DNA of 11,490 bases from Collinsella sp. (GTDB lineage Bacteria; Actinomycetota; Coriobacteriia; Coriobacteriales; Coriobacteriaceae): contig DXLU01000011.1 in the NCBI GenBank assembly GCA_019414565.1, forward strand, positions 1 through 11,490, given 5' to 3'. A program made the translations under genes and the position numbers. Positions 1 to 6,623 of this stretch are shown piece by piece. The notes beneath the pieces are model-generated. The model saw only the letters and a program-made list of their open reading frames with translations, made no database searches and had not been told where the DNA came from. Numbering within the stretch: the stretch's first letter is position 1; each line of letters starts with the position of its first letter.

Positions 1-351
1 CTCAAGCGCGCATTGGGCCGCGACCTGTGCGACACCTACCACGGCGCCGGCGCCGGCGACGAGGCACAGGCCGAGTTCGACCGTGTGTTCAAGGAGGGCC
101 AGCTTGCCGACTTCCCCGAGAAGCACGTTGAACTGACCGTCAACGACGAGGGCCAGATTTACCTCGCCGGCCTGCTCAAGGACCTGGGCCTTTCGGCCAG
201 CGCCGGTCAGGCCCGCCGCGACATCGACGGCGGCGGCGTCAAGATCAACGGCAAGGCTGTGGCTCCCAAGAGCTACAACATCGATCCGAGCGCCCTCAAG
301 CTGGGTGACACCCTCTCCGTGGGCAAGCGCAAGGGCTTTAAGTTGGTCTAA
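1..351 (+). CDS. tyrS: tyrosyl-tRNA synthetase, C-terminal end (5' truncated by window)
   Basis: This is the tail of the enzyme that charges tRNA-Tyr with tyrosine in the cytosol. The frame is open from base 1, so the gene starts outside the window and about 116 residues are visible. The first ~35 residues (RALGRDLCDTYHGAGAG, then an AEFDRVF segment) match the helical linker that follows the catalytic domain in bacterial TyrS. From about residue 53 (IYLAGLLKDLGLSASAGQAR) comes an S4 RNA-binding domain with the typical GGGVKINGKAV turn and an ending of the form LGDTLSVGKRKGFKLV. The S4 domain holds the long variable arm of tRNA-Tyr. The TAA stop is followed 24 bp later by a strong terminator. 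The ATP-binding motifs lie outside the window. An isolated S4 protein is unlikely because of the TyrS-like linker. Confidence 0.93.
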   Translation, partial: LKRALGRDLCDTYHGAGAGDEAQAEFDRVFKEGQLADFPEKHVELTVNDEGQIYLAGLLKDLGLSASAGQARRDIDGGGVKINGKAVAPKSYNIDPSALKLGDTLSVGKRKGFKLV

Positions 352-375
352 CGAGCGAGTTGACCTCACAAGTGC

Positions 376-414
376 AAAAAGGCCGCAGCCGGGAATCCCG
401 ACTGCGGCCTTTTT
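376..414 (+). terminator. rho-independent terminator of tyrS
   Basis: A perfect 13-bp stem pairs 376-388 with 402-414. It has a GC core (GGCCGCAG/CTGCGGCC), and the loop contains a further 4-bp CGGG/CCCG helix. The 3' arm ends in five T and the 5' arm begins with five A, so the element could stop transcription from either direction. It lies 24 bp after the tyrS stop. Confidence 0.92.
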
Positions 415-423
415 GGTTGCGAC

Positions 424-446
424 GATCCCTTGGGGACGGAGGGATC
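424..446. repeat. solo GGGGAC-box hairpin (REP-like)
   Basis: A perfect inverted repeat GATCCCT (424-430) / AGGGATC (440-446) encloses a loop reading TGGGGACGG. The GGGGAC core matches the boxes in the longer repeats near 2391-2438 and 3404-3506. It is probably a solo member of the same interspersed family. The short shared core leaves coincidence possible. Confidence 0.45.
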
Positions 447-499
447 ATTTGGCGGTGCCGTTAAGCGGAAGGGGTGTTAGCGGGACTTTCTTTTGGGCA

Positions 500-547
500 T
501 ACAATGGCTATTGTCTTGCTGCGGTGAAGGCCTGTCCGCTCCGCAGC
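500..547 (+). promoter_or_regulatory. possible ade promoter and leader hairpin
   Basis: TACAAT at 500-505 is a good -10 candidate, but the matching -35 (477-482, TTAGCG) is poor. The -10 is overlapped by a small dyad, ACAAT-GGCT-ATTGT (501-514), which could be an operator. Downstream, a perfect 7-bp stem GCTGCGG (518-524) / CCGCAGC (541-547) forms a leader hairpin ending 15 bp before the AAGGAG ribosome-binding site of ade. I see no purine-riboswitch core. The promoter call rests on the -10 box alone. Confidence 0.3.
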
Positions 548-573
548 TGTTTTCTACGGTTAAAGGAGAATGT

Positions 574-2394
574 ATGCCCGTTGAGGTCATGAGGTCTGTG
601 ATCGAGGCCGCCGAGGGCCGCGTGCCCGTCGACACGCTGTTTACCAAAGCGCAGATCGTCGACGTGTATGGCCAGCGTGTGGCGCCCGGTAGCGTTGCCG
701 TCAAGGACGGTGTGATCGTCGGCGTGCTCTACGATGGTCGCGACGATGCCGCTGGCACCTACGAGGCAGCTGAGGTCGTCGACTGCCAGGGTCGCTATCT
801 CGCTCCCGGTTTTATTGACGGGCATCTGCACATTGAGTCCTCGAACATCCGTCCCGCCGAGTATGCTCGCATGGCCGCGACGCGCGGTACTACCACCGCC
901 ATTGCCGACAGCCACGAGATTGCCAATGTTGCCGGTCTCGACGGCCTGCGCTTTATGATCGAGGATGGTCGTCGTGCGCCCATCTCCATCAAGTACATGA
1001 TGCCTTCGTGCGTGCCCGCACTGCCCGACGAGCAAGCGGGCGCTGTGATTACCGCCGCTGACATGCAGGCGTTTTTTGCCGAGCATCCGGGCGATGTCTT
1101 TGGTCTGGGCGAAATGATGAACCTGCCGGGCGTCTTTATGGCCGACCCCGAGACCTGTGCCCGCATCGATGCTGCCAACCAGACGCCGTCCAAGCAGGTT
1201 GACGGCCACGCGCCGCTCGTTGCCGGTATGGACCTCAACGCCTATGCCGCAGCGGGCATTATCGCCGACCACGAGTCGACGATTCCCGAGGAGGCGCTCG
1301 ACAAGCTGTCCCGCGGCATGTATGTGATGCTGCGTGAGGGCACGTGCAGCCACGACCTGGCCAATTTGTCTCCGATGCTGCTGGAGAACCCTGCCCGCGC
1401 CCGCCGCTGCTGCTTTGCGACCGACGACCGCGCTCCCTCCGATGCTCTTTCGACCGGCATGATCGACAATGCCTGCCGCGTGGCCATCGAGGCCGGCATC
1501 GACCCGGTGGTCGCCATCTCCATGGCGTCCCTTTCCACGGCTGAGGCATTTGGCCTGGACCACGGCTGTCGCGACCCGCATGAGCTCCGTGGCGCGATCG
1601 CCCCGGGCAAACGCGCCGACCTGCTGTTGCTCGATGACCTGACGTTTGCCAAGGCTCCGCATCGCGTATATGCCGCCGGTGCTCTGGTGGCGCAGGACGG
1701 CACCTTTGTGGGCGAGATCGCACCCGAGATGGCCGAGGTTGCGGCCCTTGCCGATGAGCTGCGCGCCTCCGTTAAGCTGCCGAAGCTTTCGCTCGACGTG
1801 TTTGACTATGCCTTTAAGCCGGGCGAGGCCGTGATTGACGTGGTGCCGGGTAAGGCCATCACGGGCATGGCTCGCCCCGAGAGCGCCGAGGGCCTGCGCC
1901 GCATTATGCTGATCGAGCGCCACGGCCGCGGCGTGTCACTGCAGGCCGAGGGCGCCGACGGTGATGGTCCTGCGGGCCTGGGTCTCGTTGGCAAGCACAT
2001 TGGTCGCGGCTGGGTGCGCGGCTTTACCATCACGGGCGGTGCCATCGCCTCGACGATTGGCCACGATTCGCACAACGTGTGCGTGGTGGGCGACAACGCG
2101 GCCGACATGATGGCTGCCGTCGAGGCTGTTGGCCAGGGCGGCCACGTGCTGGTACGCGATGGTGAGGTCGTAGCGCGCATCCCGCTGGCGCTCGGTGGCC
2201 TGATGAGCGAGGGCACGGCCGAGGATGTCGCCGCGCAGCACGACGACTTTATGGTCAAGGCGCGCGCCATGGGCATCGAGCCGCCGCTCGACCCCATCAT
2301 GGGCATCATTTTCCTGCCCCTGCCGGTGATCCCGACGCTCCGCATTCGCCCCGAGGGCATGTTCGACGTCACTACCTTCACCTACGCCGACTAG
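574..2394 (+). CDS. ade: adenine deaminase
   Basis: This enzyme hydrolyses adenine to hypoxanthine and ammonia (EC 3.5.4.2) in the cytosol for purine salvage. The protein is 606 residues, the usual length for the Ade family of metal-dependent amidohydrolases. Visible motifs are PGFIDGHLHIESS (76-90, metal-binding H84 and H86), GLGEMMN (177-183, E180), VDGHAPL (209-215, H212), ADHES (231-235, H233), FATDDR (281-286, the aspartate pair) and AIAPGKRADLLLLDDL. The Ade-specific C-terminal domain follows, with GGAIASTIGHDSHN (488-501). The start at 574 was chosen because AAGGAG lies 5 bp upstream; the frame is open to 493 but has no ribosome-binding site there. The gene appears to be transcribed alone. 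Its stop codon lies inside a 48-bp interspersed repeat, so that repeat forms the gene's 3' end. Confidence 0.96.
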   Translation: MPVEVMRSVIEAAEGRVPVDTLFTKAQIVDVYGQRVAPGSVAVKDGVIVGVLYDGRDDAAGTYEAAEVVDCQGRYLAPGFIDGHLHIESSNIRPAEYARMAATRGTTTAIADSHEIANVAGLDGLRFMIEDGRRAPISIKYMMPSCVPALPDEQAGAVITAADMQAFFAEHPGDVFGLGEMMNLPGVFMADPETCARIDAANQTPSKQVDGHAPLVAGMDLNAYAAAGIIADHESTIPEEALDKLSRGMYVMLREGTCSHDLANLSPMLLENPARARRCCFATDDRAPSDALSTGMIDNACRVAIEAGIDPVVAISMASLSTAEAFGLDHGCRDPHELRGAIAPGKRADLLLLDDLTFAKAPHRVYAAGALVAQDGTFVGEIAPEMAEVAALADELRASVKLPKLSLDVFDYAFKPGEAVIDVVPGKAITGMARPESAEGLRRIMLIERHGRGVSLQAEGADGDGPAGLGLVGKHIGRGWVRGFTITGGAIASTIGHDSHNVCVVGDNAADMMAAVEAVGQGGHVLVRDGEVVARIPLALGGLMSEGTAEDVAAQHDDFMVKARAMGIEPPLDPIMGIIFLPLPVIPTLRIRPEGMFDVTTFTYAD

Positions 2395-2438
2395 TCATTG
2401 GGGACGTTCTTAAACGACTAGTCGTCGGGGACACTCTT
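2391..2438 (+). repeat. REP-like element, copy A (48 bp)
   Basis: This copy has two GGGGAC boxes (GGGGACGTTC and GGGGACACTCTT) separated by 17 bp that contain an exact 12-bp palindrome, ACGACTAGTCGT (2414-2425). It matches 3459-3506 in inverted orientation at 44 of 48 positions by eye. The ade stop codon (2392-2394) is inside it. The form resembles REP sequences mobilised in trans by REP-associated (TnpA_REP/RAYT) transposases; no such gene is visible here, so the mechanism is inference. Confidence 0.8.
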
Positions 2439-2534
2439 TGGCGTGTCGCCTGACGCCACGACCGTGGGACCTCTGGTGCGCGTGAGCTATTTGCTAGGTC
2501 CTTGTAACGTTTATGACTGCGGGGTCTTATTTGG

Positions 2535-2594
2535 GCTCCCTTTGGGTACGTTGGAATCGGATACACGTCCGATTCCATCAAGCCCGAAGGGAGC
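2535..2594 (+). promoter_or_regulatory. nested hairpin covering the HAD gene's ribosome-binding site
   Basis: The outer stem pairs 2535-2546 (GCTCCCTTTGGG) with 2583-2594 (CCCGAAGGGAGC): 11 Watson-Crick pairs and one T-G. The inner stem pairs 2552-2561 (TGGAATCGGA) with 2568-2577 perfectly around a 6-base loop. The Shine-Dalgarno AAGGGAG (2587-2593) of the HAD gene at 2601 lies wholly in the outer 3' arm. Four T follow at 2595-2598, so the structure could also act as a terminator. A weak promoter pair (TTGTAA 2502-2507, TCTTAT 2525-2530) would start transcription close to the outer stem. Confidence 0.6.
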
Positions 2595-2600
2595 TTTTCT

Positions 2601-3395
2601 ATGTTTAAACTGATTGCATCCGATATGGACGGCACACTGCTTGACGAAAATGGCCAGGTGCCGCCTGAGACCTACGAATTGATCCTGGCGCTACGCGAGC
2701 ATGGTGTACATTTTGCTGCATCGTCAGGCCGCCGCTACGATCGCCTGTGCGAGTTCTTTGCGCCCGTTCGCGACAAGATGGACTTTGTCGCAGCTAACGG
2801 TGCCCAGGTCTACGCCGACGGCAAATTGGTAGACCGCGAGGTGTATTCGCACCTGGCGATTCGAAAGCTCGCCCAGGCCGTCGCGACGTTTCCCAATCTG
2901 CATCTTGCACTCTTTGACCGAACCAAGTCCTTTTTGCTCGATGACGAGTGCAAGTTCGTGCGCGAGGTCGATAAGGACCTCCCCAATGCCGAGCGCATTT
3001 GGGAGCTGCCCGATCCCAGCGTAAATATCATCAAAGCGAGTATCTTTTGCGACGACGGTGCCGTTATGGACAGTGCGTACGTGCTACAGCGCGAACTCGG
3101 TCAGCTCTTTACCTTTGCGCCTTCAGGCAACGCGTGGATCGATGCCATGCAGCCCGGTGTGTCGAAGGCTTCGGGCATCGCACAGCTCGCGGAGCATTAC
3201 GGCATTGGGCGCGATGAGGTCATGGCGTTTGGCGACTCTATGAACGACTACGAAATCATTCGCTTTGTCGGCACGGGTTGCGCGATGGAAAACGCGCGCC
3301 CCGCGCTCAAGGCGGTGGCCGATTGCGTGGTGGGTCGTAACCGCGACCACGCTGTCCAGCAAGAACTCCGCCGTGTGCTGGAGAGCCTCGCTTAA
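2601..3395 (+). CDS. Cof-type HAD-IIB family sugar/nucleotide phosphatase
   Basis: This is a predicted cytosolic, Mg-dependent phosphatase of 264 residues, a normal length for the family. The HAD motifs are all present. Motif I is ASDMDGTLL (6-14) with nucleophile D8 and acid/base D10. Motif II is at AASSGR (39-44), motif III is K189, and motif IV is GDSMND (211-216) with the metal-binding aspartates. Between about 75 and 185 lies the alpha/beta C2B cap typical of Cof-type enzymes, which usually act on sugar phosphates or similar small phosphoesters. The substrate cannot be read from sequence. ATG at 2601 has AAGGGAG 7 bp upstream, but that site is buried in a hairpin (2535-2594), so translation may be regulated. 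The gene stands alone, flanked by inverted copies of a 48-bp repeat, and converges with a second HAD gene. Confidence 0.9.
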   Translation: MFKLIASDMDGTLLDENGQVPPETYELILALREHGVHFAASSGRRYDRLCEFFAPVRDKMDFVAANGAQVYADGKLVDREVYSHLAIRKLAQAVATFPNLHLALFDRTKSFLLDDECKFVREVDKDLPNAERIWELPDPSVNIIKASIFCDDGAVMDSAYVLQRELGQLFTFAPSGNAWIDAMQPGVSKASGIAQLAEHYGIGRDEVMAFGDSMNDYEIIRFVGTGCAMENARPALKAVADCVVGRNRDHAVQQELRRVLESLA

Positions 3396-3403
3396 TCCGA
3401 CAG

Positions 3404-3446
3404 ATGGGGACGTTCCCGTTCTGCCGGCAGTGGGGGACAGTCCTTG
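3404..3446 (+). repeat. REP-like element, diverged copy C
   Basis: The box GGGGACGTTC (3406-3415) and the box GGGGACA (3433-3439) are separated by 17 bp, the same distance as in the copy at 2391-2438. The centre here is a different palindrome, CTGCCGGCAG (3421-3430). It has the same orientation as copy A and faces copy B, 12 bp away, forming a head-to-head pair. Conserved boxes and spacing with an unrelated palindromic centre support family membership. Confidence 0.65.
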
Positions 3447-3458
3447 CAGCTTTTCGCG

Positions 3459-3506
3459 AAGAGTGTCCCTAACGACTAGTCATTCAAGAACGTCCCCAAT
3501 GACTAG
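3459..3506 (-). repeat. REP-like element, copy B (48 bp, inverted)
   Basis: This is the reverse complement of 2391-2438 with four mismatches. It contains the near-palindrome ACGACTAGTCAT (3472-3483) between two GTCCC boxes. It lies between the two convergent HAD genes, 7 bp beyond the stop of the minus-strand one. With copy A it brackets the gene at 2601-3395. No T-tract follows the short stems, so a terminator role is not obvious. Confidence 0.8.
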
Positions 3507-3513
3507 CCGATGG

Positions 3514-4356
3514 CTAGGCGAGGGCGGCCATGATGGTGCGGGCGACGCCGTCGTGGTCGTTGTCGTATTCGGTGATGGCGTCGGCGGCCTCGCGGTCCTC
3601 GGGCTCGGCGTTGATCATGGCCATGCCGTGGCCCGCTGCCTGCAGCATGGGGATGTCGTTGATGTTGTCGCCGAACGACCAGGCGTCGGCGAGACGCTCG
3701 CCCAGGTGCTCACATAGCCACGTGAGGGCCGTTCCCTTGGTGGCTCCCTCGCCCATGACCTCGATATTCATGGCGTACGAACGCGTGACCTCGATGCCTT
3801 CGAGCGTGTCGAGCGCTGCCGCGATGGCGTCGCGATCGGCTGGGTCGTGCCAGTACATGGCGATGCGTTCGAGTGTCTCGACCTCGTCGATCTTGCTATC
3901 GATATCCATGTCGATCGGCGTTCGCGTGCGCTTGAGCGAAGCTGCGATGTGGGCGTCGCCGCCGCAGAACTCATCCAGGCGCGTGTAGAGCGAGCGGGGG
4001 AGGAAGCACTGCCCGTCCGCGAAGATATCGAAGGTCACATCGTGGCCGGCGGCAATGCTATGGACGCGGTGGGCGATGGCGCGGTCGAGCGGTCGGCTCA
4101 AAATGCGCGTAGCACGTGAGACATCGGTAGGCGTACCGTCGTCGAGCTGCCAGACGCTGGCACCATTGGCGCAGACCGCGTAGTGTACGGCGGGGTGGGC
4201 GAGGATGGGCTCAAAGATGCCCGACAGCGGGCGTCCCGTGCAGGGCACAAACTCAATACCGCGGCGCGCAAGCTCGTCGAGCATCGCCCAGGTGGCGTCG
4301 CTCATCTGCTTATCACTCGTCAGCAGCGTTCCATCCATATCGGAAAACACAATCAT
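3514..4356 (-). CDS. second Cof-type HAD-IIB family phosphatase
   Basis: This is a cytosolic HAD hydrolase of 280 residues with the full motif set. Motif I is FSDMDGTLL (4-12), with D6 as nucleophile and D8 as acid/base. Motif II is VPCTGRP (T40), motif III is K207 in EGATKGTAL, and motif IV is FGDNINDIPML (228-238). A C2B cap spans roughly 80-190. The tail (MAMINAEPEDREAADAIT) has the usual Cof layout. It shares family but little sequence with the HAD gene at 2601, so a recent duplication is unlikely. An AAAGGG site lies 10 bp before the start. It is downstream of citrate synthase on the same strand but separated from it by a terminator, so it needs readthrough or its own promoter, which I could not identify. 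The substrate is unknown. Confidence 0.9.
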   Translation of the reverse strand: MIVFSDMDGTLLTSDKQMSDATWAMLDELARRGIEFVPCTGRPLSGIFEPILAHPAVHYAVCANGASVWQLDDGTPTDVSRATRILSRPLDRAIAHRVHSIAAGHDVTFDIFADGQCFLPRSLYTRLDEFCGGDAHIAASLKRTRTPIDMDIDSKIDEVETLERIAMYWHDPADRDAIAAALDTLEGIEVTRSYAMNIEVMGEGATKGTALTWLCEHLGERLADAWSFGDNINDIPMLQAAGHGMAMINAEPEDREAADAITEYDNDHDGVARTIMAALA

Positions 4357-4380
4357 TTGATGAAGCCCTTTCTACTGGCA

Positions 4381-4420
4381 TAAAAAGCGTGGCCGAGGGC
4401 GATGATGCCCTGGCCACGCT
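4381..4420 (-). terminator. rho-independent terminator of citrate synthase
   Basis: On the minus strand a 9-bp stem AGCGTGGCC/GGCCACGCT (4412-4420 with 4386-4394) extends into an inner 5-bp stem AGGGC/GCCCT, with one bulged base and a 6-base loop. A run of five T follows immediately (4386-4382 on the complement). It lies 23 bp after the citrate synthase stop. Confidence 0.9.
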
Positions 4421-4443
4421 CGGGTTCTATAACGGTCCGCGTC

Positions 4444-5862
4444 CTAGCGATCGGCGAGCGGCTTGTACTCCAGCGGCTCGATAACCGGGCGATACGCGGG
4501 GCGAATAACACGGTGCGCGCAGAAGAGCTCTTCCATGCGGTGTGCCGACCAGCCGGCCATGCGGGCGACGGCGAATAGCGGCGTAAAAAGCGTCTCGGGC
4601 ACGTCGAGCATCTTGTAGATAAAGCCTGTGTACAGGTCGATGTTGGCGCAGATGGGCTTGGTCATGCCGTGGTCGCGCATCACCTGCGGTGCCAGGCGCT
4701 CAATGCGCTCGATGAGCGCGAACTCATCGCCCAGGTCTTTCTTGGCGGCAAGTGTGCGCGCGTAACGGCGGCACACCTCGGCACGCGGGTCGCTCAGCGT
4801 GTAGACGGCGTGGCCCATACCGTAGATGAGACCCGTGCCGTCGAAGGCCTGCTTGTCGAGAATCTTGCCCAGGTAGGCTGCGACCTCGTCCTCGTCCTCC
4901 CAATTGGAGACGTGCGCACGGATGTCCTCGTGCATGGACACGACCTTGGCGTTGGCGCCGCCGTGGCGCGGGCCCTTGAGCGAGCCGATAGCCGCGGCGT
5001 AGGCGGAATACGGGTCGGTGGCCGAGGAGGACAGCACGCGGCAGGCAAACGTGGAGTTGTTGCCGCCACCGTGCTCGGCATGCAGCATGAGCATCACGTC
5101 GAGCAGCATGGCTTCGTCGCGGGTGAATGCCATGCCACCGCGCAACACCTGCAGGATAGTCTCGGCGGTGGAGAGGCCGGGTGTGGGGTGCGGTACATGA
5201 ACCTCGGAGCCGCGGCGCTTGGCGACCGAGGCCATATGCGCGAAGGCGGCGATGCGGGGGAGACGGGCGAGCATGGAGATGGCGACGTCGATTTCGTGCT
5301 CGGGTGTAATGGCGTCGGGCTCGGCGTCGAAGGCGTAGAGCAGCAGCACGGCGCGCTGAAGCACATTCATGATGCTCGACGACACCGTGGTCATGGGGAA
5401 CTCGCGGACGTATTCGTCGCTCAGGTGCCTAAAAGCACCCAGACGTTCGCAAAAACCGTCAAGCTCTTCCTTGGTGGGCAGAGAGCCCGTAATGAGCAGA
5501 TAAGCGACCTCTTCGTAGCCGTAGCGATTCTCGGCCTGGGCGTTGTTGACCAGATCCTCGATGCTGTAGCCACGAAGCGTGAGTTTGCCCTGATCGGGCA
5601 CGACCTTACCGTCGACCTTGTTGTAGCCATGCACATCCGAGATGCGAGTGAGGCCCGCGACCACGCCCGAACCGTCTGCATTGCGCAGGCCGCGCTTGAC
5701 ATTGTGCTCGACAAACAGGTCCTCGTCATAAGGGTCGGTCGGCAGGCCGTGGTAGAGGTTTTCGCTTTCGGGCGAAATCTGACGGCTCGCCTCGTAATCC
5801 AGAACCAGGCGGCTCAAGTGGTCATCGAAGCGGTAATAGATTTTCTTGGCGTCGTAGGCCAT
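4444..5862 (-). CDS. citrate synthase (citrate/2-methylcitrate synthase family)
   Basis: This enzyme condenses acetyl-CoA with oxaloacetate to citrate, the entry step of the TCA or partial-TCA route that supplies glutamate in anaerobes. Its 472 residues fit the longer Firmicutes/Coriobacteria-type branch. Active-site landmarks by analogy with GltA are HAEHGGGNNSTF (261-272), the catalytic H300 in LKGPRHGGAN, H351 in GMGHAVYTLSDPRA and the catalytic aspartate D409 in NIDLYTGF. GWSAHRMEE near 437-445 is the CoA-side arginine region. All catalytic residues are present. The ~60-residue N-terminal extension is unlike short GltA forms. The start is set by GAGGAG 5 bp upstream. It lies 77 bp after the ACT-domain gene on the same strand, with no terminator between, so the two are probably co-transcribed. 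Preference between propionyl-CoA and acetyl-CoA cannot be decided from sequence. Confidence 0.93.
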   Translation of the reverse strand: MAYDAKKIYYRFDDHLSRLVLDYEASRQISPESENLYHGLPTDPYDEDLFVEHNVKRGLRNADGSGVVAGLTRISDVHGYNKVDGKVVPDQGKLTLRGYSIEDLVNNAQAENRYGYEEVAYLLITGSLPTKEELDGFCERLGAFRHLSDEYVREFPMTTVSSSIMNVLQRAVLLLYAFDAEPDAITPEHEIDVAISMLARLPRIAAFAHMASVAKRRGSEVHVPHPTPGLSTAETILQVLRGGMAFTRDEAMLLDVMLMLHAEHGGGNNSTFACRVLSSSATDPYSAYAAAIGSLKGPRHGGANAKVVSMHEDIRAHVSNWEDEDEVAAYLGKILDKQAFDGTGLIYGMGHAVYTLSDPRAEVCRRYARTLAAKKDLGDEFALIERIERLAPQVMRDHGMTKPICANIDLYTGFIYKMLDVPETLFTPLFAVARMAGWSAHRMEELFCAHRVIRPAYRPVIEPLEYKPLADR

Positions 5863-5939
5863 GCGCGCTCCTCTCCGGGCCGCATCGGGGTGACTTGCAT
5901 GGGCATGCGCGCGTCAGGCTATCCCCAGCGGCTTGCTCG

Positions 5940-6227
5940 CTACAGGCGGTACATAAAGTTGAAGACGTCCTCGCGCTGGATGGACACGTTGACGCCCGAA
6001 AGCTCGCCGGCCTCGGCCAGCGCCTTCTGCAGCTCGGCGAAGTCGAGCTTGGACTCGGCGGTATCGGCCAGCATGGTCATGGTGAAGATGTCCTCGATAA
6101 TGGACTGCGTGATGTCGCGGATGTCGACGTTGGCCTCGCCTAGGACACGGGTGACGCCGGCGACGATGCCGGGGCGGTTCTTGCCAAGGACGGTGATGAC
6201 GATACGGGAGGACGAGATCTCGGCCAT
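5940..6227 (-). CDS. ACT domain-containing protein (UPF0237 family)
   Basis: This is a 95-residue protein that is a single ACT domain, a small ligand-binding fold that commonly senses amino acids. The family signature is clear: RIVITVLGKNRPGIVAGVT (8-26) with the ligand-loop RPGIVAG, then the VDIRDITQSIIEDIFTM segment (34-50) and the C-terminal QREDVFNFMYRL. Members of this family usually sit directly before a DUF711/UPF0210 gene, but here the next gene is citrate synthase. AAAGGG lies 6 bp before the start. A regulatory role towards citrate synthase or glutamate supply is only a guess from context. The upstream region carries a GGTACA-N11-TGTACC dyad over a TACAAT box. Confidence 0.9.
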   Translation of the reverse strand: MAEISSSRIVITVLGKNRPGIVAGVTRVLGEANVDIRDITQSIIEDIFTMTMLADTAESKLDFAELQKALAEAGELSGVNVSIQREDVFNFMYRL

Positions 6228-6274
6228 GGGAAACCCTTTCGCGTGATTGCGGCGCGCGCGGGGCGCTCCGCTAC

Positions 6275-6297
6275 GGTACAGTGTTCATCATTGTACC
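6275..6297 (-). promoter_or_regulatory. possible promoter/operator for ACT-citrate synthase genes
   Basis: A perfect dyad GGTACA (6275-6280) / TGTACC (6292-6297) with an 11-bp spacer lies 48 bp before the ACT gene. On the minus strand it overlaps a TACAAT box (6295-6290) that could serve as -10. No convincing -35 is visible 16-18 bp upstream. If the -10 is real, a protein bound to the dyad would block it. Confidence 0.4.
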
Positions 6298-6423
6298 TGT
6301 CTGGCGCAAAAAAGGCGCGCTCGCTGCGGCGTTACATGCCTGCAACATGAGCGTAAGGGGGAAGGCCGCACGGGGAAGAGCCGTCTGGCGCGTGTCCGGC
6401 TCGTGTTGGGTTGATTTCCGATC

Positions 6424-6559
6424 TCAGCCGAACACATTGAGCGGACAGGCCGTTCCCGCAGTCAGCCGAACGCCTCCGACGGCTGATTCCGAACTGGAAG
6501 CGGAGGGCATCCCCGCCCTTCGGTAGGGGATACCGCTCCGCGGCGCATGCCGCGGGCGG
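6424..6559. other. structured non-coding stretch beyond the integrase remnant
   Basis: No gene is apparent between 6298 and 6623. TCAGCCGAAC occurs at 6424-6433 and 6462-6471, and its inverted core CGGCTGA at 6480-6486. Next come AGCGG (6499-6503) / CCGCT (6533-6537) enclosing ATCCCC (6509-6514) / GGGGAT (6526-6531). An overlapping alternative stem pairs 6533-6544 with 6549-6559: CCGC and CCGCGGC against GCCGCGG and GCGG with one bulged T. Because the stretch adjoins a tyrosine-recombinase 3' end, integrase arm sites or an old attachment site are possible, but no core-site duplication can be shown in this window. Confidence 0.4.
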
Positions 6560-6623
6560 CGCCCCTATCGGACCACCGTGACCTCAGTTGGGATGGGCCC
6601 AGCACTGCCGCGTACTCGGTGAG

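Noticed and set aside
501..573. Purine riboswitch upstream of ade
   Set aside because: A TTTCTAC-like string is present, but the conserved TATA core, paired loops and spacing of the purine aptamer are not.
508..1923. Long open frame (471 codons) on the minus strand opposite ade
   Set aside because: The plus strand encodes a complete adenine deaminase with every motif. The antisense frame is a by-product of GC-rich codons and shows no family features.
4940..5010. GMGHAVY in citrate synthase lacking the Arg of GHRVY as an active-site defect
   Set aside because: The catalytic His is kept, and this variant is, to my knowledge, usual in the Firmicutes-type branch. All other catalytic residues are intact.
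4669..6246. Long open frame (525 codons) on the plus strand across the citrate synthase and ACT genes
   Set aside because: It runs antisense to two clear genes and through their intergenic gap. Its product is a low-complexity G/V/H/A/R mixture with no motif.
6538..6555. GC-rich palindrome as a terminator for the integrase remnant
   Set aside because: Neither strand has a T-tract after the stem, so intrinsic termination is not supported.
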